A stretch of DNA of 64,000 nt from Kiloniella sp. EL199 (GTDB lineage Bacteria > Pseudomonadota > Alphaproteobacteria > Kiloniellales > Kiloniellaceae): assembly GCF_900313065.1 (NCBI RefSeq), contig NZ_OMPU01000010.1:186001-250000 (forward strand), in the 5' to 3' direction. The notes beneath the pieces were generated by a model. It ran no database searches. It was given only the letters and a program-made list of their open reading frames with translations, and was not told where the DNA came from. Positions within the stretch are counted from its first letter, which is position 1, and each line of letters begins with the position of its first letter. Shown piece after piece: positions 48,301 through 57,205 of the stretch. Position numbers and translations under genes: made by a program.

Positions 48301-48518
48301 CCCTTAAGCTTTTCTTCCTGCTCGGTAATGATTTGTCGTTCGACTTCAGCGGGGGCTGCGCCACCCCAGTTGGTTCTTATAGTGATAACTGGTCGGTTCA
48401 CATCAGGTGTTAACTGGATAGGGATGAGCTGTAAGGCCACGGCCCCGAACAGGACGACCATGATCACGGCTGAAATGATTGCGATTGGCCGTTCAATGGA
48501 AATTTTGATCAGATTCAT
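45312..48518 (-). CDS. RND efflux transporter, HAE1-type permease
   Basis: The 1068-aa protein is a proton-driven inner-membrane pump with about 12 spans and two large periplasmic domains, as in AcrB-like and multidrug HAE1 transporters. The start MNLIKISIERPIAIISAVIMVVLFG is span 1. GMVVDAAIVVLENIFRLKEEG in the TM4 region carries the proton-relay Asp pair position. The second half repeats the fold (QAILEATRNRIRPIFMSTLT). It lies directly after its adaptor (shared base TAATG). No outer-membrane channel gene is present, so TolC is probably supplied from elsewhere. Substrate cannot be read from the sequence. Confidence 0.92.
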   Translation of the reverse strand: MNLIKISIERPIAIISAVIMVVLFGAVALQLIPIQLTPDVNRPVITIRTNWGGAAPAEVERQIITEQEEKLKGLENLHSMTSNSSYGSGQITLEFNVGTDMGKALLLTANRLDRVSGYPDEADEPTLDTAGAEDSPIAWFVLTREDGNTAPIHTYGDFVEDIVKDRIERVQGVSGVNIYGGSEREIEIVIQPRLLARYGLTASSVVNTLRAASSSISAGDVEEGKRRYIVRTEGDLNTLEAVKKVVLRSTRDDFTGGVARVTVGDIARVNFNYKDPGAKIRVLGNAAIAFNATRETGANVIETMDGIYEAVEELNARAIPEAGLKLEQVYDETVYINSAIDLVRQNIWFGGILAAIILLTFLRSVRATVIISMAIPVSVVGSFVAMAALGRSINVISLAGLAFAVGMVVDAAIVVLENIFRLKEEGKSPAVAAYEGAQQVWGAILVSALTTVMVFIPIMIMELEVGQLFRDIAVAISVSVTLSLVVSITVIPALSRRFLRDHDADGSDTVKRIPLPGIDQFGSGFVKFVMGFQAIVVQRKIVAIALVSAITAVASLGTWKFLPKLEYLPEGNQNLVFGIIIPPPGYNLDTMTSIAVEVENSIRHLWASETGPDSELDQPPKMERFFFVATRSNTFLGAISVDGQRVAELIPVLQKPVFKEPGTFGFIYQPSLFGRGIGGGRKIDLDISGSNLNEILAIAGQATGKMLAGFPASEGNQFRPKPGLELGAPEVRVLPDRIRLADNGLSVNDLGTSIDVFNDGLRVEEVTVGNKRLDLTLKGPNKGVTQTQGISSLPVVTSDGTIVPASSLADIILTAGPTEIRHRERLRTITLELRPSAGVPLEAALETLQAEVIGPMEEAGLPNDVKMSLSGTADNLAQTWDAMVVNLLLAIVIVYLVMAVLFESFFYPLIILLAVPLATAGGVAGLVFLNSFVFQPLDMLTLLGFVILVGIVVNNAILVVHQTLHHLRVENMPAQQAILEATRNRIRPIFMSTLTSVVGMLPLVLVPGAGSELYRGLGSVVVGGLSLSAVLTLLIIPPMLSLMERTLEKDRLHNQELKSRPGLAEAAE

Positions 48519-49705
48519 TACGAGGCTCCCTCGCTTTTATCTGCATCTTCTTTAGTGGCTTTTTTCGCAGTATTGTCCTCTTTTTTGTCTGGTTCAGCTG
48601 GTGATGTTGCTCCATTGATCTGAAGGGGAACACCGGGGAACAGTCTTTCGTTGCCACGGATTACGACTTCATCATCTGCCTGCAGGCCGTATATGACTTC
48701 GATACGCTCACCAACCTGTTGCCCTAACTGAACAGGGCGCGGTTGCGCATGCCCTTCAGTATTGAGGAAAACCATTGGCCCATTGGGGCTTTGAATGATT
48801 GCATCCTTGTGGACTGTTGCCACTTCTCTTTTTGGTCCAGCAGGAACCAGAAGGGTAATGCTCTGGTTATTCGCCAGGGTGTCCTGATTGGGTAGTTTTG
48901 CGGTTAATCTGACGGGGCGTGTCCGCGTCAGAGGATTTTCGTGTGGTAAAATTGCTCTGATTTTTGCGACCAGTGGCGTATCATCTGCCAGACTTAGGGT
49001 GAATTCCATGCCTGCTTTTATGCCGGCAAGACGACGTGCTGGTACATCGACTTCAATCTCGAGACTTTCACGTGAAAGCAATGTAACTACGGCATCACCA
49101 GTAGCTACATAGGCACCTGTTTCTGTTTCTTTTGCCATAATGACACCGTCATAAGGTGCTTTGATTTCTGTGTAGGCAAGGTTTATCTCTGCCCGGCGGA
49201 GGCGGGCTTGGGCTGTGTTAATATCAGCACGCGCCTGAGAAACTTCGGCTTTGGCAATTGAGCTGTTCTGGACGGCATCTTCATAGCGCGACTTGTTGAA
49301 TGCGGCTGACTTTTTCAGTTTTCCCATACGCTGAAGTTCTTGACTGGCGAGCTTCAATCTTGCCTGAAAGGTACCTTGTTTGCTTCTTGCTGCGGCAACT
49401 TCGCTGGCTGCGAGATCTCGCTCGGCTTTCAGGGTTGCTGCATTCAGACGTGCTATGACTTGTCCTTTACTGACCTTGTCCCCGACTTCAACCAGAATGT
49501 CATCGACCGGGCCAGCTATTCTGGCCGAGACACTTCCTGTTTGTCTGGCAACTAAACGGCCAATAACGGGAACTGTCTGGCTCATGGACTCGATGCGTAC
49601 TTTGTCAACACCAACCAGTGAAGGCTGTTGCGCTGACGCAGCCAAGGGAACAATCATCAAGCTAGCGGCTATCAGAAGATAAGAAGTGACAAACAGCTGG
49701 CGCAA
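48518..49705 (-). CDS. RND efflux periplasmic adaptor (membrane fusion protein)
   Basis: The 395-aa adaptor joins the pump to an outer-membrane channel. A signal peptide ends near AASA-QQP (residue 26). Residues 55-75 hold the lipoyl-like half motif VGDKVSKGQVIARLNAATLK. An alpha-hairpin with many Ala, Lys and Gln lies at about 80-150, and the second lipoyl half is at LAYTEIKAPYDGVIM. The start is TTG at 49705, supported by an AGGAGG five to six bases upstream. Its C-terminal tail is unusually rich in Lys, Asp and Glu. It is co-translated with the pump and has an 18-bp palindrome upstream. Confidence 0.9.
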   Translation of the reverse strand: MRQLFVTSYLLIAASLMIVPLAASAQQPSLVGVDKVRIESMSQTVPVIGRLVARQTGSVSARIAGPVDDILVEVGDKVSKGQVIARLNAATLKAERDLAASEVAAARSKQGTFQARLKLASQELQRMGKLKKSAAFNKSRYEDAVQNSSIAKAEVSQARADINTAQARLRRAEINLAYTEIKAPYDGVIMAKETETGAYVATGDAVVTLLSRESLEIEVDVPARRLAGIKAGMEFTLSLADDTPLVAKIRAILPHENPLTRTRPVRLTAKLPNQDTLANNQSITLLVPAGPKREVATVHKDAIIQSPNGPMVFLNTEGHAQPRPVQLGQQVGERIEVIYGLQADDEVVIRGNERLFPGVPLQINGATSPAEPDKKEDNTAKKATKEDADKSEGAS

Positions 49706-50095
49706 ACCGGCCTCCTGACATGAAGTCAGACATAGGTGTCTGATCGATATTTAAAACGATTTAATCCTGTGGTTGCTATGAAGGTATTCAGCACCACTGG
49801 CGATGTTATAGGAAAGTAGGCAGTATTGCACTAAAATGTGCTACCGTTCTCTTTTTGTACTGTAGATGATTGTCTCTGGATCTGTAAAGGATTAGTCATG
49901 GTATTAAATCGTTCAATTACATTTTGTGTGTCTTAAGCGGATGATTACGTTCTGCTTGTTTAAACGAATGGAATGGATTTTCCCGTCGTTCTGACTCAAA
50001 TAGTGTTATATAGATAAAAATAACGAGTTGATCCCCATTAAGTTTCTGTGATGCCCACTTATTCTTAATCATGCCATTTCTATGAGGAGACATTT
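49706..50095. other. Divergent intergenic region, efflux operon / deacetylase-like gene
   Basis: This 390-bp gap separates the adaptor (minus) from the deacetylase-like gene (plus). It contains the 18-bp palindrome described separately and A/T-rich stretches at about 49900-50030. GAGGAG stands about eight bases before the ATG at 50096. I see no further gene in it. Confidence 0.6.
49726..49743. promoter_or_regulatory. 18-bp palindrome upstream of the efflux operon
   Basis: TCAGACA and TGTCTGA flank a TAGG centre at 49726-49743, about 20 bases before the TTG start of the adaptor and just upstream of its AGGAGG. It is a possible operator for an unlinked TetR- or MarR-type repressor, or a 5' RNA hairpin. 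No regulator gene is next to the pump. Confidence 0.45.
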
Positions 50096-51031
50096 ATGAC
50101 GACGGCGTTTTTTTATCATCCTGTCAGTCTTTTACATGATACGGGTATTCATCACCCGGAATCATCTCGTAGAATTGAAGACGTCTTGAACGTTTTGTCG
50201 GATGCTGACTTTGATATGCTGGATCGCTGCGAAGCACCTGTTGTTGATAATGCAAAGTTATTATGGGCACACACAGAAGAACATGTTGTCAGAGTTTTTG
50301 AAGCGATCCCGGATACAGGGTATGTCGCTGTAGACGGTGATACTGTTATCTGCAAGGATTCAGGTGAAGCAGCGTTACGGGCTGCGGGCGGTATTTGCGC
50401 TGCAGTTGATGCGGTTATAACAGGTGAGGCCGATAACGCTTTTTGCCTGAGCCGTCCCCCCGGACATCATGCAGAACGTGATCGAGCTATGGGGTTTTGT
50501 CTCTTTTGTAACCCGGCTATTGGCGCGTATCAGGCACGAAATAAACATGGGTTCAAAAAAATCGCAGTGATTGATTTTGACGTTCACCACGGTAATGGCA
50601 CGCAGGATGTTTTTTGGAATGACCCGGACATGTTTTATGCCTCGACGCACGAATCACCTCTTTTTCCTGGTACAGGGAGTGAAGGGGAAATCGGTGTCGC
50701 AGGAAATATTATGAATTGTCCATTGCCCAGTGGTGCCGGGTCTTTTGAATTTCGTAAGGCTATGGAAGACAAAATCTTTCCGGCAGTTCAGGGTTTTGGA
50801 CCGGAATTGATTATTGTGTCGGCTGGCTTTGATGCGCACCGTGAAGATCCCTTGGCATCCTTGAATTTGGAGGATGAAGATTTTGGGTGGGTAAGCAAAC
50901 GTATAGTTGAGTTGTCCCAAGATCTATGTGATGGACGGTTGGTCTCGGTTCTGGAAGGTGGGTATAACACTGATGCTCTTGCGAGATCTGTCGCGTTACA
51001 TGTAAAGGCATTGATGAATGCGACAGAATAG
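50096..51031 (+). CDS. Histone deacetylase-family amidohydrolase
   Basis: This 311-aa zinc enzyme belongs to the class II-like deacetylase superfamily; bacterial relatives act on acetylated polyamines, acetoin-related or other amide substrates. Motifs are RPPGHHAERDRAMGFC (active-site His pair), DFDVHHGNGTQDVF (zinc Asp and His) and SAGFDAHREDPLA (second zinc Asp). The C-terminal GGYNTDALARS is also conserved. The position before xseB, ispA and dxs is common in alphaproteobacteria, but no functional link to them is known. A clear RBS lies at GAGGAG. Confidence 0.88.
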   Translation: MTTAFFYHPVSLLHDTGIHHPESSRRIEDVLNVLSDADFDMLDRCEAPVVDNAKLLWAHTEEHVVRVFEAIPDTGYVAVDGDTVICKDSGEAALRAAGGICAAVDAVITGEADNAFCLSRPPGHHAERDRAMGFCLFCNPAIGAYQARNKHGFKKIAVIDFDVHHGNGTQDVFWNDPDMFYASTHESPLFPGTGSEGEIGVAGNIMNCPLPSGAGSFEFRKAMEDKIFPAVQGFGPELIIVSAGFDAHREDPLASLNLEDEDFGWVSKRIVELSQDLCDGRLVSVLEGGYNTDALARSVALHVKALMNATE

Positions 51032-51153
51032 TCGAGGGTCATTTTTCACTGTAAAATATGCTTATAAAGTCATGACTTGTCCTTGTTTGGTTCTTGTTTG
51101 CGGGGGGATGAAGACGTAGAGTGCAGGAGAATATGTAATTTGAGGTTTCTCCT

Positions 51154-51429
51154 ATGAATGATACACAATCCGGTGGTAGCTTGGCTGGTGACAGCATGGC
51201 CGATATCAACACCATGAGTTTCGAGGTTGCTCTTGCCGAATTGAAAACAATTGTTGAACGTCTTGAACAGGGCGAGGGCAAGCTTGATGAAGCAATTGAT
51301 GCTTATGATCGTGGTGCCAAGCTGAAAGCACATTGTGAAACAAAACTTCGCGAAGCTCAGGAAAAGATTGAAAAGATTGCTATGGGGCCTGACGGGCAAC
51401 CACGTGCAGAACCTTTTGATGTTTCGTGA
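51154..51429 (+). CDS. xseB: Exodeoxyribonuclease VII small subunit
   Basis: XseB is the small helical subunit of exonuclease VII, which degrades single-stranded DNA together with XseA (encoded elsewhere). The 91-aa product has the family core FEVALAELKTIVERLEQGEG and LDEAIDAYDRGAKLKAHCE, followed by a short coiled helix. It lies 51 bases upstream of ispA, in an arrangement usual for proteobacteria. A GAGG ribosome binding site precedes the ATG. Confidence 0.92.
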   Translation: MNDTQSGGSLAGDSMADINTMSFEVALAELKTIVERLEQGEGKLDEAIDAYDRGAKLKAHCETKLREAQEKIEKIAMGPDGQPRAEPFDVS

Positions 51430-51480
51430 CATCGTTTGTTCCGAGTTAAACATTTTGGGCTATAACGGATAAACATCTAT

Positions 51481-52368
51481 ATGTCTGATATTTCCCTTGC
51501 TTTGGCCGACTGCGCGCAGGCAGTAGAAGAAAAGCTGGATGAGCTTTTACCGACAGTTCAAACGCCAGAGGGCGAAGTTGTTGAAGCCATGCGCTATAGC
51601 GCATTGGGCAGTGGTAAACGATTGCGTCCCTTTCTGGTTATGGAAACAGCCAAGCTTTTTGATGTTGATCAAACCAATGCCCTTCAGGTCGCAGCTGCCC
51701 TCGAAATGGTTCATTGCTATAGTCTGGTGCACGATGATCTGCCCGCGATGGACGATAGTGATCTTCGGCGTGGTCGGGTGTCGGTTCATAAAAAGTGGGA
51801 TGATGCGACAGCAATCCTTGCGGGAGATGGGCTTTTAACCGAAGCTTTCGCCGTTTTGGCGGATCAGATGACGCATCCAGACATGGGAGTTCGGTTAAAA
51901 CTCGTATCCGGATTGGCGGTTGCAGCTGGTGCCAAAGGGATGGTTGGAGGACAAATGATTGATCTGTCTCCATCTCGGGCAAGTTTGAATTTAGAAGGTA
52001 TTACACGCTTACAAGCGCTTAAAACAGGGGCTTTAATTCGTTATGCCTGTGAAGCCGGGGCGATACTGGGGAATGCCAGATCAGAGGAATATCAGGCACT
52101 TAGCCTTTATGCGGAAGATATTGGACTGGCCTTTCAGATTGTAGATGACTTGCTTGATTATGAAGGCACACCCGAAGAAACCGGGAAGCCCACAGGCGTT
52201 GATAGTGATGCTGGTAAAGCGACATTTGTCGGTCAGCTTGGGCTGGAAAATGCCCGTCGAAAAGCTAATGAATTAATTGATTCTGCAAAATCTAGACTTG
52301 ATATTTTCGCAGGAAAGGCGCAGTTACTTCGCGATACAGCCACATTTATTGTTGAACGTAGGTCTTGA
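51481..52368 (+). CDS. ispA: Polyprenyl (farnesyl/geranylgeranyl) diphosphate synthase
   Basis: IspA condenses isopentenyl and allylic diphosphates to C15 (or C20) chains used for undecaprenyl phosphate and quinones. The 295-aa product has YSALGSGKRLRPFL, the first Asp-rich motif HDDLPAMDDSDLRRG, and the second motif QIVDDLLDYEG followed by GKPTGVDSDAGKATF. Next to dxs, it suggests a short isoprenoid operon. The aromatic residues before the first motif that set chain length are not decisive here, so farnesyl synthase is a family-based call. Confidence 0.92.
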   Translation: MSDISLALADCAQAVEEKLDELLPTVQTPEGEVVEAMRYSALGSGKRLRPFLVMETAKLFDVDQTNALQVAAALEMVHCYSLVHDDLPAMDDSDLRRGRVSVHKKWDDATAILAGDGLLTEAFAVLADQMTHPDMGVRLKLVSGLAVAAGAKGMVGGQMIDLSPSRASLNLEGITRLQALKTGALIRYACEAGAILGNARSEEYQALSLYAEDIGLAFQIVDDLLDYEGTPEETGKPTGVDSDAGKATFVGQLGLENARRKANELIDSAKSRLDIFAGKAQLLRDTATFIVERRS

Positions 52369-52510
52369 AGTTAAAACATTAAGTCCTGATTTGTTCCTAT
52401 GGAATTGTTAACCCAAAAAGAATTATACTTTAGGGCTGGCTGTCAAGGGATATGAAATTATCTCAAGCCTTTGTTGAAGGTTATTGAGAAAAGATGTGAT
52501 GGAGATAAGG

Positions 52511-54448
52511 GTGAGTCAATTCGGGCACAATCGTCAGACCCCGTTGTTGGACACAATTCATAATCCGGCTGATTTACGCAAGCTGGATGAAAGCCAACTT
52601 CCACAGTTGGCAGAAGAAGTGCGTCTGGATATGGTCAACGCTGTCTCTCGTACCGGCGGACACTTGGGGGCTGGATTGGGTGTTGTCGAACTCACCGTTG
52701 CCATCCATCATGTTTTTAATACCCCGGATGATAAACTTATCTGGGATGTTGGACATCAGTGCTATCCACATAAAATTTTGACAGAGCGTCGCGACCAGTT
52801 GAGCACGATCAGGCAGGGTGGTGGACTATCCGGTTTCACGACACGCAAGGAATCAATATATGATCCTTTTGGCGCGGCGCATAGTTCAACTTCTATTTCT
52901 GCCGGACTTGGCTATGCCGTAGCTCGTGATCTCGCAGGAAAAACGAACAATGTTATATCGGTCATTGGCGACGGTTCCATGACCGCCGGCATGGCTTATG
53001 AAGCTATGAATAATGCAGGTGCGATGAATTCACGTTTAGTCGTAATCTTAAATGATAATGATATGTCGATTGCGCCACCTGTCGGTGCTTTGAGTGCATA
53101 TCTGTCGCGTTTGATTTCTGCCAAACCCTATCAATCCATGCGCCATCTTGCGAAAGAAATTATTAGCAAATTTCCGCCACGCCTTGAAACGGCAGCTAAA
53201 CGTGCGGAAGAGTATGCGCGTGGATTTTTTACTGGTGGGACCTTGTTCGAAGAACTTGGTTTTTTCTACATAGGCCCTGTTGACGGGCATGATTTTTCTC
53301 ACCTTTTACCTGTTTTGAAAAATGTTCGTGATTGTGGCTTTGATGGCCCGGTCCTTATCCACGCTGTTACGCAAAAAGGTAAAGGTTATGAGCCTGCCGA
53401 ACAGGCTGCGGATAAATATCATGGCGTTTCTAAATTTGATGTGGTGAGTGGCAAGCAGGAAAAAATGCCCCCTAAAGCTCCATTGTATCAGAATGTTTTT
53501 GCCAAGGCGCTGATTGCCGAAGCCAAACGTGATGACAAGATTGTTGCTATGACAGCAGCGATGCCGTCAGGTACGGGATTAAACGTGTTTCAGGAAGAAT
53601 TTCCTGATCGTACCTTTGATGTTGGGATTGCCGAGCAGCACGGGGTAACTTTTTGCGCAGGGATGGCCTGTGATGGTTACAAACCTTACGCAACGATTTA
53701 TTCAACCTTTTTACAGCGTGCTTATGATCAGGTGGTTCATGATGTGGCCATTCAAAGTCTGCCTGTTCGTTTCATTATTGATCGTGCAGGCATGGTTGGT
53801 GCTGATGGCGTTACGCACCAGGGAAGTTACGACCTTGCTTATCTTGGTTGTATTCCGGATATGATTATTATGGCGCCTTCAGATGAACTTGAACTGATGA
53901 ATATGGTGGCAACTTCTGCCACCATTGATGATAAGCCAAGTGCCATTAGATTCCCCCGTGGCGAAGCAACGGGCAAAGTCTCATTGCCAGAACGAGGTTC
54001 TGTTATTGAAATTGGCAAAGGTCGGGTTATTCGCGAAGGAAAGCATGTTGCTATACTGGCTTTGGGGACACGTCTTGCTGATTGTCTGGAAGCGGCTGAC
54101 AAGCTTGCTGCTCACGGGTTTAGTGCGACAGTCGCGGATGCGCGTTTTGTCAAACCACTGGATGCTGAGTTGGTGAAAAATCTGGCGTCCAATCATGAAG
54201 TCTTCCTGACGGTCGAAGAAGGATCTATTGGTGGTTTTTCCTCACTTGTATCCAATCTGTTGGCAAATGAGGGATTATTCGATAATGGACTGAAATTCCG
54301 CCCTGTCTGTATGCCAGATGCTTTTATTGACCATGACAGCCCTGCAAAACAGCTGGAACAGGCTGGTTTGGATGTGAATGGAATTTTTGCCAAGGCTATG
54401 AGCGCGTTGGGACAGGAAGTGGCTAAATCCTCTTCTTCGATAGCATAA
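52511..54448 (+). CDS. dxs: 1-deoxy-D-xylulose-5-phosphate synthase
   Basis: DXS is the thiamine-diphosphate enzyme that starts the MEP isoprenoid pathway from pyruvate and glyceraldehyde 3-phosphate. Visible segments are [33 protein letters not shown], the ThDP motif [18 protein letters not shown], and the transketolase-like region with [19 protein letters not shown] chose the GTG at 52511 (645 aa) because GGAG lies six bases upstream. TTG at 52484 and ATG at 52499 are in-frame alternatives without a good ribosome binding site. It is 142 bases after ispA. Confidence 0.95.
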   Translation: MSQFGHNRQTPLLDTIHNPADLRKLDESQLPQLAEEVRLDMVNAVSRTGGHLGAGLGVVELTVAIHHVFNTPDDKLIWDVGHQCYPHKILTERRDQLSTIRQGGGLSGFTTRKESIYDPFGAAHSSTSISAGLGYAVARDLAGKTNNVISVIGDGSMTAGMAYEAMNNAGAMNSRLVVILNDNDMSIAPPVGALSAYLSRLISAKPYQSMRHLAKEIISKFPPRLETAAKRAEEYARGFFTGGTLFEELGFFYIGPVDGHDFSHLLPVLKNVRDCGFDGPVLIHAVTQKGKGYEPAEQAADKYHGVSKFDVVSGKQEKMPPKAPLYQNVFAKALIAEAKRDDKIVAMTAAMPSGTGLNVFQEEFPDRTFDVGIAEQHGVTFCAGMACDGYKPYATIYSTFLQRAYDQVVHDVAIQSLPVRFIIDRAGMVGADGVTHQGSYDLAYLGCIPDMIIMAPSDELELMNMVATSATIDDKPSAIRFPRGEATGKVSLPERGSVIEIGKGRVIREGKHVAILALGTRLADCLEAADKLAAHGFSATVADARFVKPLDAELVKNLASNHEVFLTVEEGSIGGFSSLVSNLLANEGLFDNGLKFRPVCMPDAFIDHDSPAKQLEQAGLDVNGIFAKAMSALGQEVAKSSSSIA

Positions 54449-54636
54449 AATAGTATCGGTAACGCCGGCGGCTTTAGATCGCGACTTTGAGTAACTCTAC
54501 AAAAGCTCTATACAACTTGTTTGCAAGTCGCTAGGGTATTCTTCTTCGTATTAAGTTTGCCTCACCCAAAGGGACGACGAACAACCGTATAATCGGCTGC
54601 GTGCGTTGGCAAATTTCAGTTTTTGGGATCCGTATA

Positions 54637-56070
54637 ATGTCAACCGGACTGTTTGCAGGCAGAGCCTCTGAGGCTTCTGGCCAGCCATTGCCGCCTTCTA
54701 TCGGGTGGACTGATGAAGTCAAAGCAAGCTTTCACCTTGCTTGGCCGCTTGTGGTCGCGCAGGTGGCGCAAATGGCTCTCTTCACGACTGATGTTATTAT
54801 GATGGGATGGTTGGGTCCCAAGTTTCTGGCGGCAGGGACGCTCGCGACCAGTTTGATGAGTCCTTTTCTTCTCTTTGGTATCGGTCTTATCACGGCAGTT
54901 GCGCCAATGATGGCGCAGGCGATTGGTGCGCGTGATTTTAAATCAGTTCGTCGAACTACGCGTCAGGGGTTTTGGGCCTCTGTTGTTGTTGCTGCTGTTC
55001 TTATTGCATTGATATGGAACGCTGAAGTGTTTTTCCTCTTGCTTGGTCAGACCGAGGAGAACGCAGCTTTGGCACAGGGATATATTCGCTTTGCTGTATG
55101 GAACTTCTTTCCATCGTTTTTGTTTCTTGTCTTACGTTGCTTGTTGTCTGCCCACGGAAAAACAACGGTGGTTTTGAACATTACGATTGTTGGCATTGTC
55201 GTAAATGCAATTTGTAACTACGCCCTGATGTTTGGTAACTGGGGCTTTCCAAGGCTGGAGTTGGCCGGGGCAGGGATCAGCACGACCTTTGTTAACTTGG
55301 TGATGTTCTTGCTGATACTTGGCTATATCATGACCCACAAGCGTTACAAGCGATACGCTGTGCTTGTGCGCTTATGGAAATCTGACTGGGCGCGCTTTAA
55401 AGAGATTTTTCGTATCGGATTGCCAATTGGGTGTACTCTAACGGCAGAAACGGGTCTGTTTGCTGCTGCTACCATTTTAATGGGATGGCTTGGGACAAAT
55501 GAGCTTGCTGCGCATGCGATTGCCCTACAGTGTGCTTCAGTTGCGTTTATGGTGCCATTAGGGATCAGTCAGGCAGCGACAATCCGGGTTGGGCTTGCTT
55601 TGGGTAAAAATGATCCTGAAGGTATAAAGAAAGCAGGGTGGGTTTCTATCATCATGGGAACTGGTTTCATGATTACGACCTGTCTGGCTTTCTGGTTGAT
55701 ACCCAAATTCTTTATTGGGTTTTATCTGGATCTTGATGTGCCTGAAAATCAGATTTCTTTCGGACTTGCCGTTTCGTATCTGGCGGTTGCTGCACTTTTT
55801 CAGTTGGTTGATGGGTGTCAGGTCGTAGCGGCCGGGGCCTTGAGAGGGCTGAGTGACACGAAGGTTCCAATGATACTCGCTATTATGGGCTATTGGATAT
55901 TTGGCTTACCAATCTCTTATTATGGTGGTTTTATTCTTGGTGGTGGCGGTACGGGCATCTGGTTAGGTCTTGCAGCTGGGCTTGCTTTTGTGGCAGTGGT
56001 GTTTGTAATACGCTTTGCATGGCGTGAACGCCTGGGATTAATGAATTACAAGAGCATGGAACGTGGCTAA
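54637..56070 (+). CDS. MATE family multidrug efflux transporter
   Basis: The 477-aa product has about 12 membrane spans in two halves, as in MATE (NorM-like) sodium- or proton-coupled exporters. Its family segments are LAWPLVVAQVAQMALFTTDVIM and MAQAIGARDFKSVRRTTRQG in the first half, and IALQCASVAFMVPLGISQAATIRVG in the second. I use the ATG at 54637, with GGGA eight bases upstream, over a GTG at 54601. Its end overlaps tlyA by eight bases, so the transporter is translationally coupled to tlyA although dxs is 188 bases upstream. Substrate is not predictable. Confidence 0.88.
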   Translation: MSTGLFAGRASEASGQPLPPSIGWTDEVKASFHLAWPLVVAQVAQMALFTTDVIMMGWLGPKFLAAGTLATSLMSPFLLFGIGLITAVAPMMAQAIGARDFKSVRRTTRQGFWASVVVAAVLIALIWNAEVFFLLLGQTEENAALAQGYIRFAVWNFFPSFLFLVLRCLLSAHGKTTVVLNITIVGIVVNAICNYALMFGNWGFPRLELAGAGISTTFVNLVMFLLILGYIMTHKRYKRYAVLVRLWKSDWARFKEIFRIGLPIGCTLTAETGLFAAATILMGWLGTNELAAHAIALQCASVAFMVPLGISQAATIRVGLALGKNDPEGIKKAGWVSIIMGTGFMITTCLAFWLIPKFFIGFYLDLDVPENQISFGLAVSYLAVAALFQLVDGCQVVAAGALRGLSDTKVPMILAIMGYWIFGLPISYYGGFILGGGGTGIWLGLAAGLAFVAVVFVIRFAWRERLGLMNYKSMERG

Positions 56071-56812
56071 AGTCGGGAAAAGAAGGGCTGATCAGTTACT
56101 GGTTGATCGGGGACTGGTTGAAAGCAAGACCAAGGCGCAGGCCCGGATTATGGCCGGGCAAGTCTATACAGAAACCAAGCGAGTTGATAAGCCAGGCCAA
56201 CCTTTGGCAGAGGACGCGCCACTGACTGTAAAGGGTGAGGATCATCCCTGGGTTAGTCGAGGCGGTCTCAAGCTTGAAAAAGGACTCAAGGAATTTGATA
56301 TTGATCCAACAGGCAAGATTTGTATCGACGTTGGAGCATCGACAGGTGGTTTTACTGACGTTCTGCTGACCAATGGTGCAGAAAAAGTCTATGCTGTTGA
56401 TGTTGGTCATGGTCAGCTTGCCTGGAAGATTCGTAAAGACGAGCGCGTTGTTGTGATGGAGCGCACAAATGCTCGACATCTGACGTCGGAGCAGATTGCG
56501 GAAGCTCTTGATATGATTGTCTGTGACGCCAGCTTTATCGGGTTAGAGACTATTTTGCCAGCTGCAATGGCTTTGGCTGGACCCGGTGCACTTATGATTG
56601 CGTTAATAAAACCTCAGTTCGAAGTTGGTAAAGGGCGTGTTGGCAAGGGGGGAGTTGTGCGCGAGCCTGAACTGCATCTGGAAGTTTGTGATCGTATTGA
56701 AACCTGGTTGAACGAGGAAACCGATTGGGCTGTTCTGGGCTTAACACAAAGCCCTATAAAGGGGCCGGAAGGTAATATTGAGTTTTTGATTGCGGCCCGT
56801 AAGTTTATATAG
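56063..56812 (+). CDS. tlyA: TlyA family rRNA 2'-O-methyltransferase / hemolysin-like protein
   Basis: TlyA methylates 2'-OH of rRNA residues in 16S and 23S rRNA in bacteria where it was studied. Residues 1-60 form an S4 RNA-binding domain (RADQLLVDRGLVESKTKAQA). The Rossmann methyltransferase fold follows: ICIDVGASTGGFTDVLL for SAM binding, VYAVDVGHGQLAWK and MIVCDASFIGL. The start is GTG at 56063, inside the MATE end. Sensitivity to capreomycin is tied to this family elsewhere. The 249-aa length is usual. Confidence 0.92.
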   Translation: MAKVGKRRADQLLVDRGLVESKTKAQARIMAGQVYTETKRVDKPGQPLAEDAPLTVKGEDHPWVSRGGLKLEKGLKEFDIDPTGKICIDVGASTGGFTDVLLTNGAEKVYAVDVGHGQLAWKIRKDERVVVMERTNARHLTSEQIAEALDMIVCDASFIGLETILPAAMALAGPGALMIALIKPQFEVGKGRVGKGGVVREPELHLEVCDRIETWLNEETDWAVLGLTQSPIKGPEGNIEFLIAARKFI

Positions 56813-57205
56813 TGGCTGTTCTTTAAAAAGATGGTTAATTGATCTCTTCTCATGATCGATTTAAATAAGCTCCTCCTGATGAATACTAATTCTTTTAAGG
56901 TTAACATCTTTATTCCCTGTTAACCGTCTCGGGGTATCCTGTTTGTATAACAAAGATAAAAGAATCGTCGGGTAGGTTGTGGTTTAGGGAGGTTTTGTCA
57001 CCTGTCAGAATAAGGGGTGACAGAGTGTCTGAATTCTCCTGATACCGTTGCCGTTTGTTTGATGGCGTACCCGGCAAGCATTGGATGATTGCTTTGGGGG
57101 CAGCTTTTAATGGCAAACAGGGGCATGAATATAAAAAAGACAATAATTGCAGGCTTATGTCGATTCAATAGTCGTGAAACCGGGAACCGTAGGCGCTAGA
57201 TCGAT
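56813..57205. other. tlyA-histidine kinase intergenic region
   Basis: This 393-bp stretch has no credible gene. An inverted repeat GGTTAAC/GTTAACC lies at 56899-56925 with a 13-base spacer. A second region at 56997-57023 can form two competing hairpins: GTCACC with GGTGAC, or CTGTCA with TGACAG. Neither is followed by a T-run, so I see no proven terminator for tlyA. The kinase promoter is not clear. Confidence 0.5.
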
